A stretch of DNA of 64,000 nt from Chitinophagaceae bacterium PMP191F (GTDB taxonomy: Bacteria > Bacteroidota > Bacteroidia > Chitinophagales > Chitinophagaceae): contig LGYU01000023.1 in NCBI GenBank assembly GCA_001302245.1, forward strand, positions 1 to 64,000. Direction: 5' to 3'. The position numbers and the translations under genes are program-made. Of this stretch, positions 36,340 through 46,089 are shown piece by piece. Below the pieces are notes generated by a model. The model saw only the letters and a program-made list of their open reading frames with translations, made no database searches and was not told the origin of the DNA. Every line of letters starts with the position of its first letter. The stretch's first letter is position 1.

Positions 36340-37035
36340 ATGATACGATGCCTGATAGTTGATGATAATGAAATGGCCAGGCTTACCTTGCACCAATTGG
36401 CCAAACATACCGGCATGCTTGAAGTGATCGCTGAATGCAATAACGCCATAGAAGCGCACCGGTACATCACCACACATTCCGTAGAACTTGTTTTCCTGGA
36501 TATCGAAATGCCAGGCATGACGGGAATAGAATTGCTGAAATCGATCCCCCGCAACCCCCTGATCATTTTTACCACTTCCAACAAACATTATGCAGCCGAG
36601 GCATTTGAATTGCAGGTGGTAGATTACCTGGTTAAGCCCTTTACATTGCCACGCCTGCTGGCAGCACTGGAAAGGGTGCGTGAAATTATGCAACGTACAG
36701 ACAATGAAATCAAAACCATAGAAAATGAGCACCTTTTTATAAAAGACAACGGTATCCTGAAAAAAATAAAGCTGGATGATATTCTGTGGCTGGAAGCAAT
36801 GGGCGATTATATCAAAATATATGTACCCGGCAAATGGTACATTGTTAAAACCACGCTGAAAGCTGCGGAAGATAAGATCACCTCTCCGCGGTTTATGCGT
36901 GTACACCGCAGCTACATCGTAGCGCTGGACAAGATCGATGCCATTGAAGATGGCGTGCTGACCATTATGAATAAAGCAGTACCGGTAGGCGAAAGCTATC
37001 GCCCGCTGTTAATGCAGAAACTGAACCTATTGTAA
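36340..37035 (+). CDS. LytTR-type response regulator
   Basis: In this 231-residue protein the receiver domain occupies residues 1-120, with phosphoacceptor Asp54 in LVFLDIEMPG and the DYLVKPF lysine motif. A LytTR DNA-binding domain spans about 133-231 (GDYIKIYVPGKWYIVKTTLK; FMRVHRSYIVALDKI). The hybrid kinase gene follows after 83 bp and is probably co-transcribed. LytTR regulators usually pair with LytS-type kinases, so pairing with a HisKA hybrid kinase is uncommon. Confidence 0.93.
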   Translation: MIRCLIVDDNEMARLTLHQLAKHTGMLEVIAECNNAIEAHRYITTHSVELVFLDIEMPGMTGIELLKSIPRNPLIIFTTSNKHYAAEAFELQVVDYLVKPFTLPRLLAALERVREIMQRTDNEIKTIENEHLFIKDNGILKKIKLDDILWLEAMGDYIKIYVPGKWYIVKTTLKAAEDKITSPRFMRVHRSYIVALDKIDAIEDGVLTIMNKAVPVGESYRPLLMQKLNLL

Positions 37036-37118
37036 AAATATTGGCGAATCAGGATGATGTCGAATGGCATTGTGAGACAAGAGAGGGCGAACCGGCACGT
37101 TCACAAACGAATTTGCAA

Positions 37119-39746
37119 ATGAAAACGAGGTTTAAAACCAATTTCCTGGTCTACATTATTGTTGTTTGTATACTGGTATTTATTACTGTAAGTACCATCC
37201 TGCAACTCAATACTGAAAAAAGTATTCATGAACTGGATGCAGGCAACCAGCAAACCACTACCCTTTTCAACGTACACTCGCAGGTACAAAAGGTAATTAC
37301 CGACGCCATTACCATCGAAACCAAAATAAGAGGCTTTGTTATTACAGGTGATGAAAGCTTTATTGGAGGTGTGCAGGATACCATGATCAACCTGAAGATG
37401 GACCTGGAAGAATTGCAGAAAGTAGCCATGACAGAGCTGAACAAATCGCAGTTCACTGTACTGGCAAATCTTACAGACCGCAAGATAGCCGGCAGCAATT
37501 TTCTGATCAATACCTATTACCGGAAGGGCAAAGCAGCGGCAGAACAGTTCATTGCATCACGCCAGGGTAGCATTATACGTGACAGTATTATGCTGATAGC
37601 CGTTCAGATTGAAAAACAACTGGAGCAAACACTTACTTCCAATTTAGATAACAACCGCGCACGCTCACAATCAGTATTGGGCTTAAGCCGCACATTAACT
37701 GTACTGGCCATAATAGCCACCTTCCTGTTATCATTGATTGTGATTCGTCACCTCCGCCATCAACACCTGCTCATCAATGAGCTGGAACGCTCCAATATCA
37801 GCGAAGCCGATGCACGCAAACAGATAGAAAAAGTATCGGCAGATGTATACGACCTGTACAACCACGCACCTTGTGGCTATCATTCACTGGATAAAGAAGG
37901 CTATTATCTTGCAATTAACGATACAGAACTTAACTGGCTGGGATATACCCGCGAAGAAATAATCGGCAAGATCAGATTCTCTGATCTGCTGGATGAGGAA
38001 AGTGTGGCGGTATTCAGACAGAACTTTACAGAGTTCAAAAAAAATGGCAAGGTGAATAACCTGCGGTTCAACCTGCTGACCAAACAAGGCACCCAGCTTC
38101 CTGTTCTGTTAAGCGCTACCGCCATCTATGACGCATCCGGTAATTATATATCCAGCCGCTCCACCATGTACGATGTTACAGATCAGCTAAAACATGAACA
38201 GGAATTAAAAGAAGCCAGGAATATTGCAGAAAATTCGGCCAGGGTAAAAGAACAGTTCCTGGCCAATATGAGTCATGAAATCCGTACACCGATCAACTCA
38301 GTGATTGGTTTTACCAACCTGCTGCAGAAAACACCCTTGTCCGAAGAACAATCACAGTTTGTAATACTGATACAATCGGCCAGTGAAAACCTGCTGACCA
38401 TTATTAATGATATTCTCGATATTTCAAAAATAGAAGCCGGCATGTTGCGGATTGAAAAAAATCCCTTCAGCCTGCGTGGCCTGTGCAGTTCAGTAGAAAC
38501 CATGTTCTACCACAGGGTACGTGAAAAAAAACTGGCTTTCTCCATTACTGTACAGGAACAGATACCCGATACCCTGCAGGGTGACGCCATACGGCTTACC
38601 CAGATACTGGTTAACCTGATCAGCAATGCCATCAAATTCACCCATCACGGCAGCATTGCTGTTTCCATTACTACCATTACACAAAACGAAGAACGCATTA
38701 AACTGCTTTTTTCTGTAAAAGACAGTGGAATCGGTATTCACGACCATAAAGTAGGATCTATTTTTGAACGGTTTGAACAAGGCGAAACAGATACCACCCG
38801 CAAATACGGGGGTACAGGGCTTGGTTTATCCATTGTAAAGAACCTGGTACAGATACAGGGAGGTACCATTTCTGTAAAAAGTGAATATGCAAAAGGCGCT
38901 GAATTCCTGGTAGAAATGGAATATGACTTGTTACCGCAGGGAAGCCTGCCTGTAGAAAGTACATTGATAGATCCGGACAATCACCTGAAAGATTTCAATG
39001 GGGTAAAAATACTGGTAGCAGAAGATAACCAGATGAACCAGTTGCTGATCCAGTATATATTTAAAAACTGGCAACTCAATTTTGCACTGGCTGAAAATGG
39101 TAAGGAAGCAGTTGAAAAATTACAACACGAAACATACGATCTCTTATTGCTGGATATACAAATGCCCATTATGGATGGATATGCCGCAGCACAAACCATC
39201 CGCAGTGAATTGCACAGCAATATTCCTATCATTGCGATGACCGCACACGCTCTGGCGGGCGAACGCGAAAAATGTCTGAGCTATGGTATGAATGATTACA
39301 TTTCGAAACCCCTGCACGAAAATGAATTGTTCAAGCTGTTAAAAAAATATCTTGCCACACCACGCGAACCGGTAGACAACCTGAAAAATAAATTCCAGTT
39401 TATCAATATTGATTTCCTGTACGACCTGGTAATGGGCAATGAAGATTTTCTGAAAAACATCGTACGGCAATTTCTGAAACAATTCCCCGGCGAAATGGAT
39501 GCCCTGCAGGAAGCGGTGGAACAGAATAATGCACGCCAGGTTGCTACACTGGCACACCATATCCAATCTACCGTATCGGTACTCAGCAAAGGTACCCCGC
39601 TTATGCAACAATTGGAAAAACTGGAATTACTGGGCAAACAGAAAGCCAAACAAGCTATCCTGAAAGAAGAATTCACCCTATTGAACAGCTACAAAAAAAG
39701 CTTGCTGGAAGAAGCAGACAAGCTGCTGAACATCAATATCATTTAA
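37119..39746 (+). CDS. Hybrid sensor histidine kinase (CHASE3-PAS-HisKA-HATPase-REC-Hpt)
   Basis: Domain order in the 875 residues: TM1 (~10-31), a periplasmic CHASE3-like region with VITDAITIETKIRGFVITGD, TM2 (~195-215), PAS (~245-360), HisKA with His386 in NMSHEIRTPINSV, a HATPase with KDSGIGI and KYGGTGLGLSIVKN, a receiver with Asp679 in LLLLDIQMPIMDG, and an Hpt domain with His813 in LAHHIQSTV. The complete His-Asp-His relay suggests the Hpt hands phosphate to a separate regulator, plausibly the LytTR protein upstream. The start at 37119 was preferred over a TTG at 37041 because it places TM1 right at the N-terminus. Confidence 0.93.
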   Translation: MKTRFKTNFLVYIIVVCILVFITVSTILQLNTEKSIHELDAGNQQTTTLFNVHSQVQKVITDAITIETKIRGFVITGDESFIGGVQDTMINLKMDLEELQKVAMTELNKSQFTVLANLTDRKIAGSNFLINTYYRKGKAAAEQFIASRQGSIIRDSIMLIAVQIEKQLEQTLTSNLDNNRARSQSVLGLSRTLTVLAIIATFLLSLIVIRHLRHQHLLINELERSNISEADARKQIEKVSADVYDLYNHAPCGYHSLDKEGYYLAINDTELNWLGYTREEIIGKIRFSDLLDEESVAVFRQNFTEFKKNGKVNNLRFNLLTKQGTQLPVLLSATAIYDASGNYISSRSTMYDVTDQLKHEQELKEARNIAENSARVKEQFLANMSHEIRTPINSVIGFTNLLQKTPLSEEQSQFVILIQSASENLLTIINDILDISKIEAGMLRIEKNPFSLRGLCSSVETMFYHRVREKKLAFSITVQEQIPDTLQGDAIRLTQILVNLISNAIKFTHHGSIAVSITTITQNEERIKLLFSVKDSGIGIHDHKVGSIFERFEQGETDTTRKYGGTGLGLSIVKNLVQIQGGTISVKSEYAKGAEFLVEMEYDLLPQGSLPVESTLIDPDNHLKDFNGVKILVAEDNQMNQLLIQYIFKNWQLNFALAENGKEAVEKLQHETYDLLLLDIQMPIMDGYAAAQTIRSELHSNIPIIAMTAHALAGEREKCLSYGMNDYISKPLHENELFKLLKKYLATPREPVDNLKNKFQFINIDFLYDLVMGNEDFLKNIVRQFLKQFPGEMDALQEAVEQNNARQVATLAHHIQSTVSVLSKGTPLMQQLEKLELLGKQKAKQAILKEEFTLLNSYKKSLLEEADKLLNINII

Positions 39747-39774
39747 GCATAGTAAAATATTCAATTGATTATCA

Positions 39775-39799
39775 AACGCTTGAATTATATTCAGGCGTT
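39775..39799 (+). terminator. Weak intrinsic terminator after the kinase gene
   Basis: A 10-bp stem (AACGCTTGAA/TTCAGGCGTT, one G-T pair) is followed by CTTCTTG. It lies 28 bp past the kinase stop codon. The T-tract is imperfect. Confidence 0.6.
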
Positions 39800-39912
39800 C
39801 TTCTTGTATGCTATCACTCCGGCATGCAGTTTTCTCTGCCAATACCCAGTTTTTCCGGTTCACCGGCGTTTCTGCCGGTTCGGGCTACGCTTTTGAGGTG
39901 TTCAACGACACA

Positions 39913-39946
39913 TTGTCCATAACCCCTGTTCTGCCTACTATCTTTG
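39913..39946 (+). promoter_or_regulatory. Promoter TTG-N23-TATCTTTG with no gene behind it
   Basis: A -33 TTG at 39913-39915 and a -7 TATCTTTG at 39939-39946 match the spacing of the bioB promoter. No credible plus-strand ORF follows before the terminator at 40455-40488, so it may drive a non-coding RNA. Confidence 0.55.
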
Positions 39947-40214
39947 AGTTGTAAATGATAGCAAAACAGTTAGTAGCAAAATAAAAGTTCTGGTTTACTA
40001 AAATTTATCTGAGCAATCCCTAAACCCTTAGAAACCCTGGTTAAGCCCTGATGGTAGAAAATTGCCCCTAAACACTAAACCCATTTTTTCTGTTTTCGTG
40101 AACCGCAGAGAAAGAATCGTAGAAAGAGAGAACCCGTCAACATTGTCCGGGAGCTACTCACACTCCGTAACTTCCGGACATGTTGTTTTTATTGAATTTG
40201 ATTGATTGTGGTAA

Positions 40215-40253
40215 CCCAACCCTTGTAGTAACCCAACAGGTAAACCCCAACCC
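40215..40253 (-). other. Potential G-quadruplex motif on the minus strand
   Basis: Five runs of three or four C occur on the plus strand (40215-40217, 40220-40222, 40232-40234, 40245-40248, 40251-40253), giving five G-runs with loops of 2-10 nt on the minus strand. Confidence 0.5.
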
Positions 40254-40454
40254 AAACCTGGAAAAGTGCAAGACCTCGGCGATTGCAGCATCCGTGGTTT
40301 TTCTAACAACTGACAGCGGATCAGCAGCATTCTGATTACTGACTTTTTTCATACGTGATAATAATCCAGTATCCGACTTAGTCCGTACTACTCGTAAACA
40401 TTTCCAATTGTTACCCCTTCCGGTCCAAACCGTTAGAAAGTGTTTGTATCCCCC

Positions 40455-40488
40455 AAAGGATTGTTTGTTCTGCAACAAACAATCCTTT
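40455..40488 (+). terminator. Strong intrinsic terminator
   Basis: A 15-bp perfect stem (AAAGGATTGTTTGTT and its complement) with a CTGC loop is followed on the plus strand by a T-run and ATTATTA. On the minus strand only three T precede GGGGG, so the preferred direction is plus, though it may also stop the minus-strand gene ending at 40508. Confidence 0.85.
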
Positions 40489-40507
40489 TTTTATTATTAC
40501 ACATTAT

Positions 40508-41755
40508 TTATACCAGTTCAATTACTGTAATTTCCGGTAAAATACCTACTCTGCCCGGGTAACCGATAAAACCGAAACCACGGTTTACATACAATTTCTG
40601 TTTTCCTTCTTCATACAAACCCGCCCACTGTTTGTAAATGTATTGAACAGGGCTCCATTTAAATCCTGGTACTTCCAGCCCAAACTGCATACCATGTGTA
40701 TGTCCGGCCAGCATGAGGTCAATAGCCGGATATTCCGGGCGAACCTGTGCATCCCAATGGCTGGGATCGTGACTCATTAATATTTTAAAAGGAAATTGTT
40801 CTGCTCCTGAGTAAGCCTCCTTCATTTTACCATATTTTGGAAAATTGCCGCGGGCGCTCCAGTTCTCAATACCAATCAGCACAATCTGTTGTCCGTCTTT
40901 TTCAAGAATGGTATTTTCATTCATCAGCAAACGCCACCCCATTTCGCCATGGATCCTTTTCAGGTGCTCCAGGTTGGCTTGTTTTATTTCCTGGCTTTCC
41001 CAACGCACATAATCACCATAATCATGATTACCCAGTGTTGAATACACCCCCATCGGTGCTTTCAGTTTACTGAAAACATCCATATAATCTGCCATTTCTG
41101 TAGCACGGTCATTCACCAGATCGCCGGTAAAAAGAATGAGATCGGGCTTTTGGGCCAGGGCCAGTTCTACCCCTTTTTCAACGGCTTTTTTATCGGTAAA
41201 ACTGCCGGAATGAATATCGGACAACTGGACGATTTTCATGCCTTTAAACGCCAGCGGCAGGTTATCAAACGCCAGTTGCACACGGTTTACATGATAGCGG
41301 TACTTATTTCCAAATCCATACAACAGGGTACCAAACAAACCACCTCCTGCCGCCAGTCCCAGCCAACTGAAAAAAGTAGAACGCGGCATACCCACTGCCC
41401 AAGGACTGTTGGATACAGACGGGTTGCTGAACAGCTTTCCCAGCAACCACATGCCACCACGCCTGATATCATCAATAGCCAGAAATACTGCTGCCAGTAA
41501 TTTGGAAAAGAATAACCCTACTACAATGGCAAACAGGTACGTTCGCACCATACGGGGCCATGATTCATAATTGAGATACGGCAATACCGCCAGGGTAATA
41601 ACTGACAATGCCGAAAAAAACCAGTAAATGATAATAATTGTTGACCTCACCCGCGGAGAAGAAGTGGGCAATACCACTTTAATAGCCTGGTAAATATAAA
41701 TATCCAGCAATATCATAATGCCTACCACTACCCATAGAAAACCTGAATTGCGCAT
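40508..41755 (-). CDS. Membrane-anchored metallophosphoesterase
   Basis: In this 415-residue protein four N-terminal hydrophobic segments (to about residue 150) are followed by a calcineurin-like phosphoesterase domain. All metal ligands are visible: VQLSDIHSGSF, LFTGDLVNDR, YSTLGNHDYGDY, MSHDPSHW and LAGHTHGMQFG. The layout matches YkuE/YaeI-type enzymes, some of which act on UDP-diacylglucosamine or other lipids. The start at 41755 places the first helix at the N-terminus. The longer reading to 41830 was rejected. It appears to be a single gene. Confidence 0.88.
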   Translation of the reverse strand: MRNSGFLWVVVGIMILLDIYIYQAIKVVLPTSSPRVRSTIIIIYWFFSALSVITLAVLPYLNYESWPRMVRTYLFAIVVGLFFSKLLAAVFLAIDDIRRGGMWLLGKLFSNPSVSNSPWAVGMPRSTFFSWLGLAAGGGLFGTLLYGFGNKYRYHVNRVQLAFDNLPLAFKGMKIVQLSDIHSGSFTDKKAVEKGVELALAQKPDLILFTGDLVNDRATEMADYMDVFSKLKAPMGVYSTLGNHDYGDYVRWESQEIKQANLEHLKRIHGEMGWRLLMNENTILEKDGQQIVLIGIENWSARGNFPKYGKMKEAYSGAEQFPFKILMSHDPSHWDAQVRPEYPAIDLMLAGHTHGMQFGLEVPGFKWSPVQYIYKQWAGLYEEGKQKLYVNRGFGFIGYPGRVGILPEITVIELV

Positions 41756-41973
41756 ATTACTCTGATAATTTATCTGACAAAATATTTTCCCGGATATGCA
41801 AAATAATAAACTCGCACCAATGCATTGCAACCGTATTAATAAGACGGCCTATAACCACAATGTGCTGGCATTTATCAACAGTGAAGCCGACGGCAGACAG
41901 GTTTTACCGGTGTCCGGGAATCCTGTTAATGTCCTGTGGGAGCATCATTCCGCACGGTGATAATGTCAATTCG

Positions 41974-42004
41974 TTGTTACAGTTGCGGTGAACCCTTATT
42001 TTTG
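41974..42004 (+). promoter_or_regulatory. Promoter TTG-N20-TATTTTTG
   Basis: A -33 TTG at 41974-41976 and a -7 TATTTTTG at 41997-42004 lie about 45 bp before the ATG at 42050. Transcription from here probably runs into the parAB-dapB genes. Confidence 0.6.
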
Positions 42005-42049
42005 CGGTCCTTAAATAGTTTCCGGACTGTTGAACGAATTATAAAAACT

Positions 42050-42733
42050 ATGCAACTAACCTTTTACGGTCATTCTTGTTTTTTGGTAGAAATTAAAGGT
42101 AAAAAGCTTCTTTTCGACCCTTTTATTACCTATAATGAGCTTGCCAGAGATGTGGTGGATGTGAATGCGATAGAGGCAGACTACATTCTGCAATCGCATG
42201 GCCATATTGATCATATTGCCGATGCTGTAAGCATTGCCAAACGTACAGGAGCCAAAGTGATCAGTAACTGGGAAATTCACGAATGGTTTAACAAACAGGG
42301 TGTGGCCAATACCCACCCGATGAATACCGGCGGCAAATGGAACTTTGGCGATTTTACGGTAAAATGTGTTGTAGCCCAGCATTCTTCCGGTCTTCCGGAT
42401 GGGTCTTACGGAGGCAATCCATTGGGTTTCATAGTATATACAGATGAAGGAATTTTTTACTACAGTGGCGATACCGCCCTTACCCTGGATATGCAGTTGA
42501 TTCCCCGTTGGGCAAAACTAAATTTTGCTATCTTACCGATTGGAGACAATTTTACTATGGACGCAGCAGATGCGGCCGAATGTGCCCGGATGATCCAGTG
42601 TACCAATGTTGTAGGTGTACATTATGATACATTCGGATTCATTAAAATTGACCAGGAAGCGGCAAAAGAAACGTTTAAAAAAGCAGGTGCCACATTGCAC
42701 CTGGTAGAGATTGGCAAAAGCATTCAACTGTAA
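42050..42733 (+). CDS. UPF0173 metal-dependent hydrolase
   Basis: The 227-residue protein has a metallo-beta-lactamase fold with the HxHxDH site ([13 protein letters not shown]) and later ligands in [17 protein letters not shown] and VGVHYDTFG. Length and the opening [19 protein letters not shown] match the UPF0173/UlaG-like group, whose substrate is unsettled. The start at 42050 is fixed by the promoter just upstream, which lies inside a longer reading. It is the first gene of a plus-strand run with parA, parB, DUF5683, dapB and an Rrf2 gene. Confidence 0.9.
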   Translation: MQLTFYGHSCFLVEIKGKKLLFDPFITYNELARDVVDVNAIEADYILQSHGHIDHIADAVSIAKRTGAKVISNWEIHEWFNKQGVANTHPMNTGGKWNFGDFTVKCVVAQHSSGLPDGSYGGNPLGFIVYTDEGIFYYSGDTALTLDMQLIPRWAKLNFAILPIGDNFTMDAADAAECARMIQCTNVVGVHYDTFGFIKIDQEAAKETFKKAGATLHLVEIGKSIQL

Positions 42734-42795
42734 ACAGTCAAAACAACCATCCTTTACAGGCGCAAAGATGCCGTAAAGGTGAAATTAAACATACA

Positions 42796-43596
42796 ATGAC
42801 CCGAGTAATAGGAGTAGCAAATCAGAAAGGTGGTGTAGGTAAAACCACTTCTGCCATTAACTTGGCAGCCAGCCTGGCTGTGCTTGAATTCAGAACATTG
42901 CTGGTAGATGCCGACCCGCAGGCAAACAGTACCACGGGTACCGGCTTTGACCTGCATAATATACAGCAGAGCCTGTACGACTGTATGGTGAACAATACTA
43001 CCGCCAGAGATGTCATCCTCAAATCAGAGATACCCTATCTGGATATTATCCCATCTCACATTGACCTGGTAGGTGCCGAAATTGAAATGATCAATTATCC
43101 CAACCGCGAAAGCGTGTTGAAAAACATATTGGACCAGGTAAAACAGGACTATGATTTTGTGATCATCGACTGTTCACCCTCACTGGGCCTTATCACTGTA
43201 AACGCACTGGTAGCAGCCAACTCTGTAATTGTACCCGTGCAAACAGAGTTCTTCGCCCTGGAAGGTTTGGGTAAATTGCTGAACACAATTAAGATTGTTC
43301 AAAGCAGGCTGAACCCCGACCTGGTGATTGAAGGTATTTTAATGACTATGTACGACGGACGTTTGCGCCTGTGCAACCAGGTGGTGAATGAAGTTCGCAA
43401 ACACTTTGACGAGATCGTTTTCAGTACTATCATCCACCGCAACGCACGTATCAGCGAAGCGCCCAGCGTAGGTAAACCGGTTATTCTGTACGACGGACAA
43501 AGTAAAGGCGCTATGAACTATCTGAACCTTGCCAAAGAGATTCTGCAGAAAAATGATATGACGAAAATCAAGCAGGAAGAACGGATACTGGAGTAA
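42796..43596 (+). CDS. parA: Chromosome partitioning ATPase ParA (Soj)
   Basis: The 266-residue protein has a deviant Walker A motif [20 protein letters not shown] at residues 8-27, [18 protein letters not shown] (Walker B region), and [17 protein letters not shown]. It binds DNA non-specifically in its ATP state and moves ParB-parS complexes during segregation. It is followed by parB, as usual. No parS-like palindrome was found in the window. Confidence 0.95.
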   Translation: MTRVIGVANQKGGVGKTTSAINLAASLAVLEFRTLLVDADPQANSTTGTGFDLHNIQQSLYDCMVNNTTARDVILKSEIPYLDIIPSHIDLVGAEIEMINYPNRESVLKNILDQVKQDYDFVIIDCSPSLGLITVNALVAANSVIVPVQTEFFALEGLGKLLNTIKIVQSRLNPDLVIEGILMTMYDGRLRLCNQVVNEVRKHFDEIVFSTIIHRNARISEAPSVGKPVILYDGQSKGAMNYLNLAKEILQKNDMTKIKQEERILE

Positions 43597-43684
43597 GCAG
43601 TACCAGGTCTGAGGTATGAATTACAGCAATCAATTCACTACTGACGACACACAATTTCAACGAAACAAGAAAGACAAACTTATA

Positions 43685-44605
43685 ATGAGTAACCCCAAGC
43701 AAAATAATAAAGACGCGTTAGGAAAAGGGATACGTTCCCTGTTGCAGAGTATTGATTCAGATTTAAAAAACAATGCAGGCAATCTCAAGGCCGGTGTTGC
43801 GGAAGCTGCTACCCATATACAGCGTATTGCTGTAGAAGAAGTAGAGACCAACCCCAAACAACCGCGTCATGATTTTGACGAGCAGGCATTGAATGAGCTG
43901 GCGGCCTCTATTAAGTTGCACGACCTGGTACAACCCATTACCGTATCCAGACTACCCAGCGGAAAATACAGGCTTATTTCCGGTGAACGTCGCTGGCGCG
44001 CAGCCAAAATTGCCGGTTTAAAAGATGTACCTGCCTACATACGCCAGGCCAATGACCAGCAATTACTGGAACTGGCATTGCTGGAAAACCTGCAACGCGA
44101 AGACCTGAACGCAGTAGAAATTGCGCTGAGCTATAAACGTATGATGGAAGAGTTAACCTACACTCAGGAACAGGTAGCTGAAAGAATGGGTAAAGAAAGA
44201 AGCACTGTTGCCAACTATATACGCTTGCTGAAACTGCCACCAGACATTCAGGTTGCAGTACGTAAAAATGATATCAGCATGGGACATGCGCGTGCTATCA
44301 TCAATGTAGATACCGTAGACAAACAATTATATATTTTCAACGAGATCAGAAAACGCAATCTGTCTGTACGCCAGACAGAAGAACTTGTACGTCAACTATA
44401 CAAAACAGCCGTCCCTGTTAAAGATTCTGTAAAAGCAAGCCTGCCTCCTGCCTACAAAAAAATTGAGGATAACTTAGCATCACATTTCAGTACCAAAGTG
44501 AACCTCAATCACAGTAAAAAAGGACATGGCAGCATTACGATTGAGTATTATTCATTGCAGGACCTGAATAAAATACTTGACCAGATTGGTGTAACAGCCA
44601 ATTAA
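43685..44605 (+). CDS. parB: Chromosome partitioning protein ParB (Spo0J)
   Basis: In this 306-residue protein LGKGIRSLLQ at the N-terminus is the ParA-stimulating segment. The CTPase/ParB box follows (QPITVSRLPSGKYRLISGER, with GERRWRAAK and ENLQREDLNAVE), then an HTH that reads parS (YTQEQVAERMGKERSTVANY) and a dimerisation tail. The start at 43685 fits homologues better than the longer one at 43616. It clamps on DNA at parS using CTP and loads SMC. Confidence 0.95.
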   Translation: MSNPKQNNKDALGKGIRSLLQSIDSDLKNNAGNLKAGVAEAATHIQRIAVEEVETNPKQPRHDFDEQALNELAASIKLHDLVQPITVSRLPSGKYRLISGERRWRAAKIAGLKDVPAYIRQANDQQLLELALLENLQREDLNAVEIALSYKRMMEELTYTQEQVAERMGKERSTVANYIRLLKLPPDIQVAVRKNDISMGHARAIINVDTVDKQLYIFNEIRKRNLSVRQTEELVRQLYKTAVPVKDSVKASLPPAYKKIEDNLASHFSTKVNLNHSKKGHGSITIEYYSLQDLNKILDQIGVTAN

Positions 44606-44609
44606 GCGG

Positions 44610-45272
44610 ATGTGCATGACGAAAACTTTCCTGACCATTTCAGTGGCCTTGTTGCTGCCAATGCTGGCGTTTACACAACGACACGACAGTCTTATGGCCG
44701 ACAAACCGGCTCCTGTGCGGGTGGTAGCAGGGAAAACGGTATTGGAGGTTGATACGGCATTGCATCCCAAACACAGCCCCAGGAAAGCAGCGCTCCGTTC
44801 AGCCATCATTCCCGGCTGGGGACAGGTATACAATAAAAAGTACTGGAAGCTTCCCATTGTATATGCAGCTATTGGCATACCTACTTATCTTTTCTTCGAC
44901 AACAAGAAATGGTACAACAAAACCAGGTATGCCCTGGTGGTGGTTGCCAACGGCACTACCGATGCAGACAGTTTATCCAAAGTAGATGCCTCACTGGCAT
45001 CACTGGTACGCAATAAAGCCACTACCTCGTTGCTCAATTACCGCAATGAATTTCGCCGCAACATGGATTACTCTATCCTGTTCGGTCTTTTATTCTGGGG
45101 ACTGAATGTGGTAGATGCCACCGTAGATGCGCATCTGAAAGACTTCGATATCAGTGACGACCTGAGCCTGAAAGTTAAGCCTGTTATATTTCCCGGGGCA
45201 CAGGCCGCAGGTGTAAGCCTGGTGTTTACAGTAGGTAAAACTCATCTAAAAACTCTACCTTCGTCCCGCTGA
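44610..45272 (+). CDS. DUF5683 membrane-associated protein
   Basis: The 220-residue protein has a signal peptide (cleavage near AFTQR) and the family signature KAALRSAIIPGWGQVYNKKYWKLP, here split by conserved Pro/Gly residues around 66-85. Hydrophobic helices follow (IVYAAIGIPTYLFF; LFGLLFWGLNVVDATVDAHL). DUF5683 genes sit between parB and dapB in many Bacteroidota, and their role is unknown. It starts 4 bp after parB. An ATG at 44616 is an equally likely start. Confidence 0.85.
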   Translation: MCMTKTFLTISVALLLPMLAFTQRHDSLMADKPAPVRVVAGKTVLEVDTALHPKHSPRKAALRSAIIPGWGQVYNKKYWKLPIVYAAIGIPTYLFFDNKKWYNKTRYALVVVANGTTDADSLSKVDASLASLVRNKATTSLLNYRNEFRRNMDYSILFGLLFWGLNVVDATVDAHLKDFDISDDLSLKVKPVIFPGAQAAGVSLVFTVGKTHLKTLPSSR

Positions 45273-45336
45273 AAAAATGATGCTCTGACACATCATTCAG
45301 TAATTACAGCAAATCATTTCCCGAAAAAACATATAC

Positions 45337-46053
45337 ATGAAAATAGCCTTGATCGGTTACGGCAAAATGGGCATGGCCATTGAAAAAATAGCTATCGAAC
45401 GCGGCCATGAAATAGTACTGAAAATATCTATCGACAATATAGCAGACAATAGCATTGAAAATATACAAAAAGCTGATGTAGCAATTGAATTCACTGGCCC
45501 TGAAAGCGCTTTTGAAAACCTTAAACGTTGTATAGATGCCGGTGTACCGGTAGTAAGCGGCTCTACAGGCTGGCTGGCTAAATATGAGGAAATCAAAAGC
45601 TATTGCCTGGCACATGATGGCGCACTGTTATACGCCAGTAACTTCAGCATTGGCGTTAATATATTCTTTGCGCTCAATAAACGTCTTGCAGAACTGATGG
45701 CCCCGCACAGCAATTATAATGTGCACATGAAAGAGATCCATCATACACAGAAAAAGGACGCACCCAGTGGCACCGCCATCACACTGGCAGAACAGATACT
45801 GGCCTGCAGACCCCAGAAAGAAAAATGGGTCAATGCCGCAACCACTACCCCTTCAGAACTGGCTATCATTAGTGAACGGATAGACCCCGCTCCCGGCACA
45901 CACGTTATTACCTATACATCTGCCATTGATGATATAGAAATTATCCATACAGCCCACAATCGCCAGGGATTTGCTTCCGGAGCAGTACTGGCCGCCGAAT
46001 TCCTGCACAACAAAAAGGGCGTATATTCCATGAGCGATGTGCTGGGAATCTGA
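45337..46053 (+). CDS. dapB: 4-hydroxy-tetrahydrodipicolinate reductase
   Basis: The 238-residue protein has the NAD(P)H-binding GYGKMGMAIEK (residues 8-18), VAIEFTGPESA, SGSTGW, and the catalytic site EIHHTQKKDAPSGTA. It catalyses the second committed step of the lysine/diaminopimelate pathway and supplies the cell wall. It lies 64 bp after DUF5683 in the conserved parAB run. Confidence 0.95.
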   Translation: MKIALIGYGKMGMAIEKIAIERGHEIVLKISIDNIADNSIENIQKADVAIEFTGPESAFENLKRCIDAGVPVVSGSTGWLAKYEEIKSYCLAHDGALLYASNFSIGVNIFFALNKRLAELMAPHSNYNVHMKEIHHTQKKDAPSGTAITLAEQILACRPQKEKWVNAATTTPSELAIISERIDPAPGTHVITYTSAIDDIEIIHTAHNRQGFASGAVLAAEFLHNKKGVYSMSDVLGI

Positions 46054-46089
46054 TAAAAACATTAACTTATCCCCGCGAAACTGATAACA

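Larger units (their letters stand above)
39953..40490 (+). ncRNA. Candidate non-coding RNA, about 540 nt
   Basis: Bounded by the promoter at 39913-39946 and by a 15-bp perfect terminator hairpin with a T-run on the plus strand. Inside, TGTCCGG/CCGGACA (about 40145-40180) can form a long stem and a C-rich tract lies at 40215-40253. It does not show the conserved cores of RNase P RNA, tmRNA, SRP RNA or 6S RNA that I could look for. A 106-residue minus-strand ORF at 40158-40478 lies opposite and could be the real content instead. Inference only. Confidence 0.4.

Noticed and set aside
40158-40478. 106-residue minus-strand ORF in the gene-free stretch
   Set aside because: No recognisable domain, poor codon pattern with G/T-rich repeats, and it lies opposite a plus-strand promoter/terminator pair. 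Kept only as an alternative in the RNA entry.
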